Origin: Nocardioides sp. BP30
GTDB taxonomy: Bacteria > Actinomycetota > Actinomycetes > Propionibacteriales > Nocardioidaceae
Direction of reading: 5' to 3'
Length of the DNA stretch: 64,000 nt
Assembly: GCF_029873215.1 (NCBI RefSeq)
Contig: NZ_CP123620.1
Coordinates: forward strand, 3,348,001-3,412,000
Part shown: in pieces, positions 18,001-26,420 of the stretch
Numbering within the stretch: the stretch's first letter is position 1
How the letters are laid out: each line of letters opens with the position of its first letter
Program-made: the position numbers and the translations under genes
The notes under the pieces: model-generated
What the model saw: only the letters and a program-made list of their open reading frames with translations
The model's database searches: none
Told to the model about the DNA's origin: nothing

Positions 18001-18729
18001 CTCACTGCCGATGGCAGCGGTGGGTTGCCCTCCTGGCGTGAGATCACCGGACCCGTCGACCTCACCAAGTCCTCCGGCATCGGCACCTACACCACGACGG
18101 TGACACTGCCGAGCACCTGGTCGCCCAGCGACGGCGCCTACGTGGCACTCGGCGATGTCCTGGACACCGCCACCGTCACCGTCAACGGCGCCGACGTCGT
18201 GGTGAACCAGGCCGACCGGGGCCGCATCGACCTCGGCACCGCGCTGCACCCCGGCTCCAACACCCTCACCGTGCGGGTGGCGACCACGATGTTCAACGCC
18301 GTGCGAAGCACCGGTGACAGCAACTACCAGCTGCCGGACTGGCAACGAACCGGCCTGATGGGCCCGGTCGTCCTCACCCCGTACCGCGACACCACCCTCA
18401 CGGCGAGGAAGCCCGCGCCGCCCGGGACGACCAAGGCGACGACGAGCATCCGGGTGAAGCTGGCCAAGACGCACGTCCGCACGGGCAGGCGCGTGAAGGC
18501 GATCGTGACGATCAGTCCCTCGACACCGACGACGGTGCGTGGAACGGTCACCATCAGGATCGACGGCCGTGACCGTAGGTCCGTCACCGTCTCGGGCAGC
18601 CGGATCGCTGTGAGGCTGCCCAGGCTCGGCGCTGGCAAGCACCACGTCCGTGCGATCTACGCCGGCTCCTCGACCGTGACCGGCTCGAGGTCGAAGGCAG
18701 TGAAGCTGACCGTCACCAGACGCCGATAG
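15010..18729 (+). CDS. Secreted GH106 alpha-L-rhamnosidase with Ig-like domain
   Basis: 1239 aa. A signal peptide (ARISLGAAMAGVLAVSLSPGAGSAHA) is followed by the GH106 start FAHPPASVRPMYRWWMPLAYTDDDELRRELRDIAAGGAGGVEVDPM, in which the RWWxP and GGVEV elements are family hallmarks. ESLNFNGDSAHRLAEDDYKVLAGGAHA and the C-terminal jelly-roll (LPSTWSPSDGAYVALGDVLDTATVTVNGA) also fit. GH106 enzymes release L-rhamnose from pectic or glycoside substrates. The final 90 residues (TSIRVKLAKTHVRTGRRVKAIVTIS) form an Ig-like domain related in style to that of the divergent hydrolase, probably for cell-surface or substrate attachment. The LacI-type operator upstream suggests sugar induction. The Shine-Dalgarno is weak (AAGGG). 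Confidence 0.85.
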   Translation: MNPLSFTRHSWARISLGAAMAGVLAVSLSPGAGSAHAASPAHAAPVSVKAAVSSTSAESLTRASFAHPPASVRPMYRWWMPLAYTDDDELRRELRDIAAGGAGGVEVDPMIVPGAGHQSNAFLAQYGWGTPNWEHKIEMITDEAAKLGLEVDQNLGPAYPPTVPTLNSFNQPQVEQQLIYGREFDAPGTSRTGSLPTPVTAPPSVTTTLCAPSAAGDSVLHVTSLGGLAAGDTVTVGTGADVEKVVVTGLGDRTVTCGDLSVSPLANAHATSETAVDVARTTRIKTLVAQCASACSTSTIGSVALDPASVVDVTGQVFGGRLDYAFPAGNGNPWVVIDFLQTASGLIAQSGGYTETQPNYVVDHWNRDGVAVQTNFWDDKILTDPVQANLDKIGRGAIFEDSLELGTAEKWTWNFLQSFQSLRGYDPTLLLPALAGAGIQGTGTPAFDLAGVGAQVREDYRQTLSDLYTTTYVAPMQRWAQSHGLQFRVQSYGVPIASGDAAAAAGVAEGESLNFNGDSAHRLAEDDYKVLAGGAHASNRNVISTECCAAFLGNFRSSVAGPNINGQYGQGGDGSGSVGGKSSQGLLDSIYQAYAGGVNQLVWHGYAYRDAPAGVGTAGRDGGTWPGYHPWDIYGALNVNDEFGPRQASWPDYASVNDELARTQEVLRQGHSTSDVAVYYEDLGLSGNSVGSQQSTQHMLGSGSATASAGYTYEYLSPALLAKATPDADGDLFADTSDYHALVLNNQSTMSVANAQRLVTLAEDGLRIFVVGATPTSTTGADPDAAQLADIVTTLLAQPTVTRVPTEAALPAALKDAGIHPAITPAQPTSALGLVRRQAAEVSYDYVYNRSESTVSTDLTLTGSGTPYLLDTWTGKIDPIGAYTSDTAGVRVHVRIPAHDKVVLALAPASAGLGAAPTLHATRSTADVTAASGATVTVRAVANGRYTTALSDGSTRTTEVTGLPAARPLNSWTLTAQTWTPGANEYTTVKTTQPTVTLTADGSGGLPSWREITGPVDLTKSSGIGTYTTTVTLPSTWSPSDGAYVALGDVLDTATVTVNGADVVVNQADRGRIDLGTALHPGSNTLTVRVATTMFNAVRSTGDSNYQLPDWQRTGLMGPVVLTPYRDTTLTARKPAPPGTTKATTSIRVKLAKTHVRTGRRVKAIVTISPSTPTTVRGTVTIRIDGRDRRSVTVSGSRIAVRLPRLGAGKHHVRAIYAGSSTVTGSRSKAVKLTVTRRR

Positions 18730-18768
18730 CCCCGCGCTGACGCAGTGCCGACATCGCTCGGCTGAGCA

Positions 18769-18800
18769 GGGCGCCGGAGCTCGTCGCAGTTCCGGCGCCC
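18769..18800. terminator. Hairpin terminator between GH106 and TetR genes
   Basis: Perfect 10-bp stem GGGCGCCGGA / TCCGGCGCCC, extendable into the loop, between two convergent genes. It should serve both. Confidence 0.7.
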
Positions 18801-18820
18801 TCGCTCCGTCCCAGCCGGGT

Positions 18821-19453
18821 TCACCGGATCGAGGCCCTGATCGCGGGCAGCCACACGGTGTCCACGAACTCCTCCAACTGCGCCGGCGTGGGCGTCTGCC
18901 GCCTGAGGGCGAACTCCCACATGAGGACCGCGTGGCCGAGGTTGAGCGAAAGGGCGGAGGGCACGCCGTTCAGCTCGCCTCGGATTCGCGCCTGCTCCAC
19001 GTGGTGCGCCACCAGCTCGACGAGCACCTCGACACCGAAGACGCTGTGATGCGCGGAGGGATCACCCTCCAACGCGATGCCGCGCACCGCATCTCCGAAC
19101 GGCCCGCACAGGAACTGCGCCGTGTCGTGGAGAAAGCCAAGCAGGTCGGCGCGCAACTCGCCTCGAGGGCTGCCAGGCCCGGGGGCAGATGTCCGACCGC
19201 GCTCGAGCAGTGCTTGGGCGAGCTCGACACGGTTGCTCCAACGACGGTAGATGACCGACTTCGCCGTTCCCGAACGCACCGCGACGGCCTCGATCGTGAA
19301 ACCGGCCCAGCCATTCTCACCGAGCTCGACCCAGGCGGCGTCGAGCACCGCTTCCTCAAGCAGCCTCCCGCGGCGTCTGGTCTTCCTCTGCTCGGCGGCG
19401 ACACTCACCCCTCCAGTCTGGCACCCCGCGATCCTGCGCGAGGTCGGCGACAT
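18821..19453 (-). CDS. TetR/AcrR-family regulator
   Basis: 210 aa. The HTH reads LLEEAVLDAAWVELGENGWAGFTIEAVAVRSGTAKSVIYRRWSNRVEL (about residues 30-78). The C-terminal part has FGVEVLVELVAHHVEQARIRGEL, the common TetR_C layout with no recognisable ligand signature. The ATG at 19453 gives extra N-terminal residues; an in-frame GTG at 19408 directly after GGAGGG is a good alternative. It is convergent with the GH106 gene, and its targets are unknown. The 225 bp upstream (19454-19678) hold nothing I recognise. Confidence 0.85.
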   Translation of the reverse strand: MSPTSRRIAGCQTGGVSVAAEQRKTRRRGRLLEEAVLDAAWVELGENGWAGFTIEAVAVRSGTAKSVIYRRWSNRVELAQALLERGRTSAPGPGSPRGELRADLLGFLHDTAQFLCGPFGDAVRGIALEGDPSAHHSVFGVEVLVELVAHHVEQARIRGELNGVPSALSLNLGHAVLMWEFALRRQTPTPAQLEEFVDTVWLPAIRASIR

Positions 19454-19678
19454 GTGCTCGTCGAGGAAGCCGGCGGCTCTGGTCGCAGATCGGCGGCTCC
19501 CGGCACGCCGCCCGGCCTTCCTCGGTCCGAACGCGAGTCGAAGATGCGGGTGTTCTGCGACCGACGCGGGGCGAGGCGCCTGGCTTGACGGTGTAGTCGG
19601 GGTCAGCTCGCGCCAGCCCGAAGTGCGACGCTCAGCTCGATCCGGGCCGACTGACCCCGCGCCTGGTCGGTCGTGTCG

Positions 19679-20383
19679 CTACGACAGTTGCTCGGCCAGG
19701 GCCGCCAGGTCGGGCAACGTGAGGTCGAACCGGTCGGTCGATGAAGGTTGCTCGGCACCGGGTCTGCCGAGATACGCGGTCCGGAAGCCGTGCTCGGCCG
19801 CGGCCCGCAGATCCCACGGATGCGCGGCGACGAACAGCGTGCGCCCGGGGTCCAGCCGCAGTGTGTCGATCGCATACTGGTAGGCCGCGGGAGCGGGCTT
19901 GAACGTCTGCACGCTCCCGGTGGACAACACGACGTCCCAACTGATCGCACAGGTGTTCGCGAGCCGGCCCAGGCAGTCGAGATCCCCGTTGCTGACACCT
20001 GCCACCAGCCGGCGGCGTCGCAGGGACGCCGTCGCTGTCGCGACGTCGGGCCAGGCGAGGTACGTCGCGTCCAGATCCGTCACCAGCGCCGTGGTCGCCG
20101 CTGTCACGCTGCCCCCGAGAGCCACGAGAGCCTCGTTGGCTGCTTCCACCACGAGCCGGCTGTGCGGCTGCCACGCCGCGGTCCCGTCGATCACGGCGTC
20201 CATGCGCTCGTTCAACGCTCGCGCCCAGCTCGTGTGCAGATCCTCCGATGAGGCCAACTGCGCCTGACTCGCGAGCAGCTGCGCGGTCCTCGCCCAGGTG
20301 CTGTCCTCGTCGACAAGCGTCCCGATCACGTCGAACACGACCGCGTCGATCGCCTCCGCACCACCCATGTTCTGCGTCTGCAT
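19679..20383 (-). CDS. HAD-superfamily haloacid dehalogenase-like hydrolase
   Basis: About 234 aa. Motif I VVFDVIGTLVDE (nucleophile Asp), motif II GVSNGD, the Lys motif FKPAPAAYQYAID and the C-terminal FVAAHPWDLRAAAEHGFRTAYLGRPG are those of type II haloacid-dehalogenase-like proteins. The AHPWD segment is typical of that branch. The natural substrate may be a haloacid or a phosphate ester. An ATG at 20383 is preferred over a TTG four codons upstream. The 252 bp between it and the tRNA terminator show no gene. Confidence 0.85.
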   Translation of the reverse strand: MQTQNMGGAEAIDAVVFDVIGTLVDEDSTWARTAQLLASQAQLASSEDLHTSWARALNERMDAVIDGTAAWQPHSRLVVEAANEALVALGGSVTAATTALVTDLDATYLAWPDVATATASLRRRRLVAGVSNGDLDCLGRLANTCAISWDVVLSTGSVQTFKPAPAAYQYAIDTLRLDPGRTLFVAAHPWDLRAAAEHGFRTAYLGRPGAEQPSSTDRFDLTLPDLAALAEQLS

Positions 20384-20635
20384 GCTCCTACCCAACCAGG
20401 TCCGTTCGACCGCCGACGGCCCGTCGTCGCCGGGGCTGGTCCTCAGCGCGGCTCACCAAGCTCGGCGCGCCGCAGCTGGTTCCCGTCGGCATAGATGCTG
20501 CCTTGAGCGGCGAGCAGAAGCCGGTGACCTCATCGCCCCGCTGCCATCTCGAGCATGCCGAACCGCTCCCGAAGAGCGGCCGGAGTGGCACCCTGGCCCT
20601 CGGACGACCGTCTGGCCGACTCTCGTGGGGAAAAG

Positions 20636-20670
20636 AAAGAACCACGCTCCTCAGAGGAGCGTGGTTCTTT
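20636..20670 (-). terminator. Terminator of the initiator tRNA gene
   Basis: A long perfect stem, AAAGAACCACGCTCCT pairing with AGGAGCGTGGTTCTTT, with a 3-nt loop, followed on the minus strand by a T-rich run (CTTTTC). It starts about 14 bp past the tRNA 3' end. Confidence 0.85.
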
Positions 20671-20683
20671 CAACTTCTTCTTG

Positions 20684-20757
20684 TAGCGGGGACAGGATTT
20701 GAACCTGTGACCTCTGGGTTATGAGCCCAGCGAGCTACCGAGCTGCTCCACCCCGCG
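20684..20757 (-). tRNA. Initiator tRNA-fMet (anticodon CAT)
   Basis: 74-nt cloverleaf. The 5' acceptor strand CGCGGGG pairs with CCCCGC except at the first position, where C1 faces T72; this mismatch is the initiator hallmark. The anticodon loop is CTCATAA on a stem with three G-C pairs (GGG/CCC), also diagnostic of the initiator. The T-loop is TTCAAAT. The discriminator base is A and CCA is not encoded. It is a single gene with its own terminator, opening the conserved block. Confidence 0.93.
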
Positions 20758-20810
20758 TCGGTGAATAGAACATTACTCCACCCTCCTACCGAAGCCAAAT
20801 CGGGGGTGGC

Positions 20811-23747
20811 TCACGAGCCCGACAGCTTCTCGGCGGCCTGCGAGACCAGCTTCTCGGCCTGCTTGATCAGCTTCTCGCGCTGGGTGAACTTGCCCGCCTT
20901 CCCGGCGGCGTCGGCCTGCGCGAACAGGTCCTTGGCCTGGGCCAGCAGGGCGGCGGCGCCGCTCTTGGCCGGCGGCGTGGTGGGCGCGGAGGGCGTGGTG
21001 GAGCCGGTGGGCGACGGACTGGCCGAGTCGCTGGGCGAGGGGGTCGACGAGCCCGGCGTACCGCCGCCCGGGCTCGTGGTGGTGCTGCCCTCTCCCCCGT
21101 TCTTCAGTGCGTCGGTGAGCGCATCGCCCAGGGTCGGGCCGTAGCCGAGCTGGCCGTCGTAGGAGACCAGCACGTAGGCGAGCACGGGGTAGGAGGAGGG
21201 TGACCCGGTGGCCTGCACGGCGTACACCGGCTGCACGTACAGCAATCCCGTCCCGGTCAGCGGCACCGTGAGCAGGTTCCCGTAGACCGCCGAGCTGCCG
21301 CTGCGCGCGAAGGCGCCGATCACCTCGGCGATCTTGGTGTTGTTGCGGAACGCGTTGTACACCTGCGCCGGCCCGCTGGCGTTCTGGTCGAAGCCGGTGA
21401 GCAGGGTGATCTTCCCGTAGTCGGACGCCGTCGCATCCGAGTCGACCGTCATGATCGCCGCCAGGTTGCTGCGGCTGTCGGGCACGAACGTCGAGGTCAT
21501 CGCCCAGGTCTTCTTGCCGTCCGAGGAGTCCAGGAACATCCGCGCCGGCGTCTGCAGGTGGCCCGCGACCGACGGCGACTCCGGCACCTGCCAGCGGTCC
21601 GAACCGCGCAGGAAGTCGGTGGCGTTGGTGACGTGGTAGCGCGCCAGCTGGTAGCGCTGCACCTTGTAGAGGTAGTCCGGGTAGCGCAGGTGCGGCAGCA
21701 GGTCGGCCGGGATGTCCTTCTTCGGCTTCACCACCCCGGGGAACGCCGACTCCCACGCCTTGAGGATCGGGTCGGGGTCCCACTCGTAGAGCGTGACGGT
21801 GCCGTCGTAGGCGTCCACCGTCGCCTTGACCGAGTTGCGCATGTAGTTGATGTCGTCGTTGGGCAACGCGCGCAACCCCGGCGTGGCCTGGGTGGCGTCA
21901 TCGGTCATCGTGCGCAGCGACTCGCGCTCGGACTCCGGGTACTCGTCGGTGGTGGTGTAGCCGTCGACCACCCACTCGATCCGGCCGCCGGTCACCACCG
22001 GATAGGGGTTGCTGTCCAGCGTCAGCCAGGGCGCGACCTTGTGCACAGCCGTCTTCGGGTCGCGGTTGTAGAGCACCTTGGACTGGTCGTTGACCCGCTC
22101 GCTGAGCAGGAAGCTCGCCGAGCCGAACTTCACCGCGTAGAGCAGCTGCCGGAACGTCGAGTCGATCGCCACCCCGCCCTTGCCGTCGTACGTCGTGGTG
22201 GTGGCGTTGTCCGAGCCGTTGCTGCCCAGATCGAGCTCCACCGACGAGGCACCCTTCGGCCGCCCGACGACCGAGTAGTTCGGGCTGTGCTCGCCGTAGT
22301 AGATCCGGTCCTCGATGGGGCCGCCGCTGAGGTCGTCGACGTCGCTGTTCTGCGCCCACTGCACGTCGCGGCCCTCGGTGGTGTCGGACTTGTCGCGCTG
22401 GTTGGCGTAGGCGGCGATCACGCCGTCGCTGTGGGTGTAGACGGTGTGCAGGTTGGTCCAGTTGCGGTCGCTGCCGGTGATGCCGGCGTCCTTGACCTCG
22501 CGCACCCCCAGCACCACCGCCCGGTCCTGACCGTCGACGGTGTAGCGATCCACGTCCAACGGGTTCGTCACCTGGTAGTAGGACTTCACCTGCTGGGTCT
22601 GCTCGAACTGCGGTTGCAGCGCGACCGGGTCCGCTACCGGCAGCGAGGAGGCCTGCTCGTCCAGTGCGGAGGCGCTGGCCTTCGAGGCGTCGGCCGTGTC
22701 CGGGTAGTTCTGCTGCGCGACGTTGGCGTCGTCGATCGCGTACGCCGTCCGCGTCGCGGCGATGTTGGCCGCGACGTAGGACCGCTCCTTGTCCGAGCGG
22801 GACGGGTTGACCTGGAACCCCTGCACGATGGCCGGCCAGATCAGTCCGAGCAGCACCGAGGAGAGCACCAGCAGTGCCAGGCCGATGGCGGGCAGCTCCC
22901 AGGTGCGGCGCCAGATGTTGACGAAGAGAAGCACGGCACAGATCAGCGCGATGCCGCTCAGGATGTTCTTGGCGGGCAGCACCGCGTGGTCGTCGGTGAA
23001 GCCGATCCCGGTGAACAGCGGCCCGTTGCTGTGCACCAGGTCGTAGCGGTCGAGCCAGTAGTCGAGGCCCTTGAGCAGCACGAACGCGCCGAGGAGCACC
23101 GACACGTGGGCCTGGGCGGCAGCGGTCATCCGCTGACCACCGCCCTGCAGGCGGATGCCGCCGTACAGGTAGTGCACGACCACCGCCGCCACCAGGCCGA
23201 GCGCGGTGGCGGTCAGGGCGAAGTCGACCAGGTAGTGCCACCAGGGCAGGTCGAAGACGTAGAACCCGACGTCCTTGTGGAAGTGCGGGTCCTTCTGGCC
23301 GAAGGAGCCGCCGTGCCGCCACAGCAGGTACAGCCGCCAGCGGCCCGCTCCGGAGACGCCGGCGAAGATGCCGCTCAGCACGCTGACCCCGACCAGCAGC
23401 CAGGTGCGGATCGGCGTGACAGCGTCCCGGTAGCGCGTCAGGCTGCTGTGCTCCTCGGCGGGGCTGAAGAACGGCCGCGCGCGGAAGGCGAGCACCATCG
23501 AGCCGCCGATCGCCAGCGCCATCAGCAGGCCGAAGACGGCGAACAGCCCGACCTTGGTCCAGAACAGCGTGGTGAAGACGTGGCCGGCGTGGACCGAGTC
23601 GTACCAGAGGTGGTCGGTGTAGAACGCCGCGAACCGGTTGACCAGCACGATGAGGAGCACCAGCACCAGCGCAGAGGCGGTGAACACCCGCAGGCGGCTT
23701 GAGGACCGCGGGGCACCGACGGGGTCGTCGTCGTACAGCTCGCTCAT
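20811..23747 (-). CDS. UPF0182-family integral membrane protein
   Basis: 978 aa. Seven or so N-terminal membrane helices (VFTASALVLVLLIVLVNRF onward) are followed by a large extracytoplasmic domain with the family segments YADHLWYDS-like (YTDHLWYDS), DPHFHKDVGFYVFDLPWW and DGYTTTDEYPES. The C-terminus is a Ser/Thr/Pro-rich linker and a Lys/Ala helix. The family (COG1615) is near-universal in actinobacteria and lacks a proven biochemical role. I recall it as Rv3193c in M. tuberculosis, beside the same two neighbours. MSELYDDDP was chosen as the start; the longer frame adds only unlike residues. Confidence 0.92.
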   Translation of the reverse strand: MSELYDDDPVGAPRSSSRLRVFTASALVLVLLIVLVNRFAAFYTDHLWYDSVHAGHVFTTLFWTKVGLFAVFGLLMALAIGGSMVLAFRARPFFSPAEEHSSLTRYRDAVTPIRTWLLVGVSVLSGIFAGVSGAGRWRLYLLWRHGGSFGQKDPHFHKDVGFYVFDLPWWHYLVDFALTATALGLVAAVVVHYLYGGIRLQGGGQRMTAAAQAHVSVLLGAFVLLKGLDYWLDRYDLVHSNGPLFTGIGFTDDHAVLPAKNILSGIALICAVLLFVNIWRRTWELPAIGLALLVLSSVLLGLIWPAIVQGFQVNPSRSDKERSYVAANIAATRTAYAIDDANVAQQNYPDTADASKASASALDEQASSLPVADPVALQPQFEQTQQVKSYYQVTNPLDVDRYTVDGQDRAVVLGVREVKDAGITGSDRNWTNLHTVYTHSDGVIAAYANQRDKSDTTEGRDVQWAQNSDVDDLSGGPIEDRIYYGEHSPNYSVVGRPKGASSVELDLGSNGSDNATTTTYDGKGGVAIDSTFRQLLYAVKFGSASFLLSERVNDQSKVLYNRDPKTAVHKVAPWLTLDSNPYPVVTGGRIEWVVDGYTTTDEYPESERESLRTMTDDATQATPGLRALPNDDINYMRNSVKATVDAYDGTVTLYEWDPDPILKAWESAFPGVVKPKKDIPADLLPHLRYPDYLYKVQRYQLARYHVTNATDFLRGSDRWQVPESPSVAGHLQTPARMFLDSSDGKKTWAMTSTFVPDSRSNLAAIMTVDSDATASDYGKITLLTGFDQNASGPAQVYNAFRNNTKIAEVIGAFARSGSSAVYGNLLTVPLTGTGLLYVQPVYAVQATGSPSSYPVLAYVLVSYDGQLGYGPTLGDALTDALKNGGEGSTTTSPGGGTPGSSTPSPSDSASPSPTGSTTPSAPTTPPAKSGAAALLAQAKDLFAQADAAGKAGKFTQREKLIKQAEKLVSQAAEKLSGS

Positions 23748-23796
23748 GCGGGGCCCCCGTTCGGAGCCGGGCACGGCGAGCATCCGGCGGGGGTGC

Positions 23797-24402
23797 TCAC
23801 GCGTCGCTCTCCAGCGTCGAGGCCAGCAGCTGGGTCAGCTGCGGCACCAGGTCCGCGCCCGCGGCGACCGAGGCGGCGTCGTCGTGCGAGCGCAGCCGCA
23901 GCGCACTGTAGGTGGCACCCGCGCGGGTGACCCCGGCGGTGATGCGCACCTCTTGCCGGGCCGGGTGGCTGGCCGCGAACGCGGCCGCAGCGGCCGGATC
24001 CTCGGGGATCTCCCCGCTCGCGTCCGGCGGAAGGACCAGACGCTCGACCACGGCGGCGCAGCCGACCACGCCCTCGGGCCACACCAAAGTGGGCAGGACG
24101 TCCTCGAGCTGGACCTCCGGGGCGAGCTGGTCCTGCTCGATCGGGGTCAACGAGCCCTGCGCCGAGGCCTCGTCCAGCCCCATCAGCGACGCCAGCGCCG
24201 GCTCCTGCGCGACCAGCGCGGCCGTGTCGACCAGCGCGTACAGCCGGGCCGGGCGGTCCCACCCCTCACCCGCCGCGTGCTCCTCGATCTCCAGCACCGC
24301 CGCAGCCAGCGCCGGGTCGGTGTCGAGGTCGTCGTCGAGCTCCCCGGTGAACCCGTCGAGGCCCTCGAGCTCGTTGTCGCGCTGCTCGTCGTACTCACTC
24401 AT
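23797..24402 (-). CDS. PPA1309-family protein
   Basis: 201 aa, acidic, soluble. The family pattern is clear: an N-terminal ALAAAVLEIEEHAAGEGWDRPARLYALVDTAAL, QDQLAPEVQLEDVLPTLVWPEGVVGCAAVVERLVLPP, and the C-terminal RLRSHDDAASVAAGADLVPQLTQLLASTL. It has no known function. Its ATG overlaps the stop codon of the upstream YlbL-like gene by ATGA, indicating translational coupling. Confidence 0.88.
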   Translation of the reverse strand: MSEYDEQRDNELEGLDGFTGELDDDLDTDPALAAAVLEIEEHAAGEGWDRPARLYALVDTAALVAQEPALASLMGLDEASAQGSLTPIEQDQLAPEVQLEDVLPTLVWPEGVVGCAAVVERLVLPPDASGEIPEDPAAAAAFAASHPARQEVRITAGVTRAGATYSALRLRSHDDAASVAAGADLVPQLTQLLASTLESDA

Positions 24403-25457
24403 GAGGCACTCCCACAGGTCGGCAGGGTCGCGTTCGGGTCCTTGACCCAGGTCTGGATCGCCTTCACGGCCGAATCCATCGTGGTCACCTTGACCAGCCG
24501 CATGCCGCCGTTGTCGGCGCCCTCGGCATCGTTGCAGTTGTCGGCCGGGACGAGGAAGAGCTTCGCGCCCGCCTTGCGGGCGGCCGGGATCTTCTGCTGG
24601 ATGCCGCCGATCGGGCCGACGCTGCCGTCGGTCTCGATCTCCCCGGTCCCGGCGATCGGCTTGCCGTCCGTCAGCGATCCCGGTGTCAGGGTGTCGTAGA
24701 TGCCGAGCGAGAACATCAGCCCGGCGCTCGGGCCGCCGATCGCCGGATCGATGTCCACCGACACCTCGAAGGGGAACTTGTAGCCCATGCCGAGCGAGAC
24801 CCCGAGGTAGGGCTTGCCGCTCTTCTCCCCCGGGGTGAAGGTGACGTTCGTCTGCTGGCCGCCGCGCAGGACCGTGAGCTCGACGGGCTGGCCGGCGGGT
24901 GCCGACTGGATCGCCTTGACCGCGGCGTCGGGCGAGGTGACCGACGCGCCGTCGACCTTCTCCAGCAGGTCGTGCGCCTGCAGGTGGCCGTCGGCCGGTG
25001 ACTTCGGTACGACGGCGACGATCTCCAGCATCTGCTGCACGGAGACGCCGAGCTCCTTGAGCGCCACGGCCGTGGCGGTGTCCTGCGAGCTGGCCATCTG
25101 CACCGCGCCCTCGGTGGTGTCGTCCTGCTCGGTGCCCGAGGTGTCGGGGTAGACCGCCGAGCGCGGGTAGACGGCGGCGTCGCGGTTGAACCAGGCGCCG
25201 AGCAGGTCCCACAGGCCCAGCCGGGTGTCACGGCGGGTGACGGAGACGGTGGTCATCCGCAGCTCACCGCCGTCGCGGTAGACCTGGTGACCCGAGACCT
25301 GGATGATCGGCTTGCCGTCGGGGCTCTCGTCGCTGAGCACGTTGAGCGTGACGCCCGGCTGGTAGACGCTGTAGGGCAGGGGTGCCAGCCACGCGACCAG
25401 GAGCAGCACGACGACGGTGGAGAGCGCGATCAGGGCCGCCACGGAGCGCTGCTTCAT
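24399..25457 (-). CDS. YlbL-type PDZ/Lon-like membrane protease
   Basis: 352 aa. One N-terminal membrane helix (AALIALSTVVVLLLVAWLAP) precedes YSVYQPGVTLNVL. A PDZ domain lies at about residues 130-210 (GHLQAHDLLEKVDGASV). A Lon-like proteolytic domain follows, with the nucleophile motif GGPSAGL (Ser near 244) and the Lys in AGAKLFLVP (near 299), the Ser-Lys dyad of the Lon fold. Members act outside the membrane on unknown substrates; B. subtilis YlbL acts in checkpoint recovery on YneA. It is conserved beside UPF0182 in actinobacteria. Confidence 0.9.
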   Translation of the reverse strand: MKQRSVAALIALSTVVVLLLVAWLAPLPYSVYQPGVTLNVLSDESPDGKPIIQVSGHQVYRDGGELRMTTVSVTRRDTRLGLWDLLGAWFNRDAAVYPRSAVYPDTSGTEQDDTTEGAVQMASSQDTATAVALKELGVSVQQMLEIVAVVPKSPADGHLQAHDLLEKVDGASVTSPDAAVKAIQSAPAGQPVELTVLRGGQQTNVTFTPGEKSGKPYLGVSLGMGYKFPFEVSVDIDPAIGGPSAGLMFSLGIYDTLTPGSLTDGKPIAGTGEIETDGSVGPIGGIQQKIPAARKAGAKLFLVPADNCNDAEGADNGGMRLVKVTTMDSAVKAIQTWVKDPNATLPTCGSAS

Positions 25458-25519
25458 GGCGCCACCTTCTCATCCGGGTCCAAGACGCACGCACACCGAT
25501 GCCAGGGCGGTCGCGCGGG

Positions 25520-25819
25520 TCAGGAGGCGTGCTTCTCGGCGGTCCCCGAGCTCGGCGCCGAGTCGGATGCCGGAGCGGACTCGGATCCGGGCGTCGGTGC
25601 GGGTCGGCGCGAGGGCCGGACGGCGACGCCGGTGGAGCGCTCGCGACGCTGGCCGCCGGCGTACGGCTGCGGGGTGGGCTTGCTCAGCGCGGCCGCCATC
25701 CGACGTACGGCGACGTCCGGGTCGACCTCGCCCCGGCCCTCCCGGCCGACCCAGCCGACCCACGCCATCGCCACCACCGTGACCACCACGGCGGGCACCA
25801 GCCAGAGCAGGATCTCCAC
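25520..25819 (-). CDS. Small single-pass membrane protein
   Basis: 99 aa. One N-terminal helix MEILLWLVPAVVVTVVAMAWVGWVG is followed by a basic, then Pro/Ser-rich cytoplasmic tail (DPDVAVRRMAAALSK). There is no recognisable domain. It occurs upstream of the YlbL gene on the same strand, and codon usage matches its neighbours. Function unknown. Confidence 0.7.
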   Translation of the reverse strand: MEILLWLVPAVVVTVVAMAWVGWVGREGRGEVDPDVAVRRMAAALSKPTPQPYAGGQRRERSTGVAVRPSRRPAPTPGSESAPASDSAPSSGTAEKHAS

Positions 25820-25962
25820 CCGGCAAGACTACGGAGCGGTGGGCCACGTACGGCGCAGGCACGCGGTCAGCGTCGTCTCTTCGGGACCGACGTGCCCGAC
25901 CGCACACCCACCGGCTGGAGACCACCGCGGCGCTGCCGACGCTGCTGTAGCAACAGCTTCCG

Positions 25963-26382
25963 CTACGGCGTGCCGACCCACTCGTCCGTCCCGTCGGCGA
26001 AGAGCTGGTGCTTCCAGATCGGCACCGTCTGCTTGAGGGTGTCGATCAGGTCGCGGGAGGCGGCGAACGCATCGCCACGGTGGCCGGCACTGGCCGCCAC
26101 CACCACGGCGATGTCCCCGACCACCAGGTCGCCGACGCGGTGCACCGCCGCGACCTGCACGTCGTGATCGGCGGCCACCCGCTCGCAGACCTCGCGCAGC
26201 CGGTCCAGCGCCGTCGGGTGGGCGCTGTAGCCCAGTCCCGTCACCCCGGCACCCCCGTCGTGATCGCGCACCCGGCCCACGAAGACGGTGAGGCCGCCAC
26301 TGGCGGGGTCGTCGAGCGCGGCGCACACCTCGGCGACGTCGAGAGGGGCCTCGCGGATGTCGACCAGTCGCACGGCACTCAC
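25963..26382 (-). CDS. moaE: Molybdopterin synthase large subunit MoaE
   Basis: 139 aa. MoaE transfers sulfur from MoaD thiocarboxylate to precursor Z to make molybdopterin. Visible family motifs are FVGRVRDHDGG, LGYSAHPTALDRLREV, AVHRVGDLVVGDIAVVVAASAGHRGDAFAASRDLIDTLKQTVPIWKHQLFADG and a final EWVG; the catalytic Lys is in DTLKQTVPIWK. No moaD or other Mo-cofactor gene is nearby, although MoeZ at 46.8 kb could supply the sulfur. GTG and ATG starts are both possible within a few codons. Confidence 0.93.
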   Translation of the reverse strand: MSAVRLVDIREAPLDVAEVCAALDDPASGGLTVFVGRVRDHDGGAGVTGLGYSAHPTALDRLREVCERVAADHDVQVAAVHRVGDLVVGDIAVVVAASAGHRGDAFAASRDLIDTLKQTVPIWKHQLFADGTDEWVGTP

Positions 26383-26420
26383 ACGGCGACCCTATCCGGC
26401 GACCGCGTACCGTTGGGTGC

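Noticed and set aside
20248..20724. Open frames on the + strand across the tRNA terminator region
   Set aside because: They overlap the tRNA and its hairpin, and their sequence resembles a common mis-annotation over tRNA genes (CSGDRI, GTGFEPVTSGL ends).
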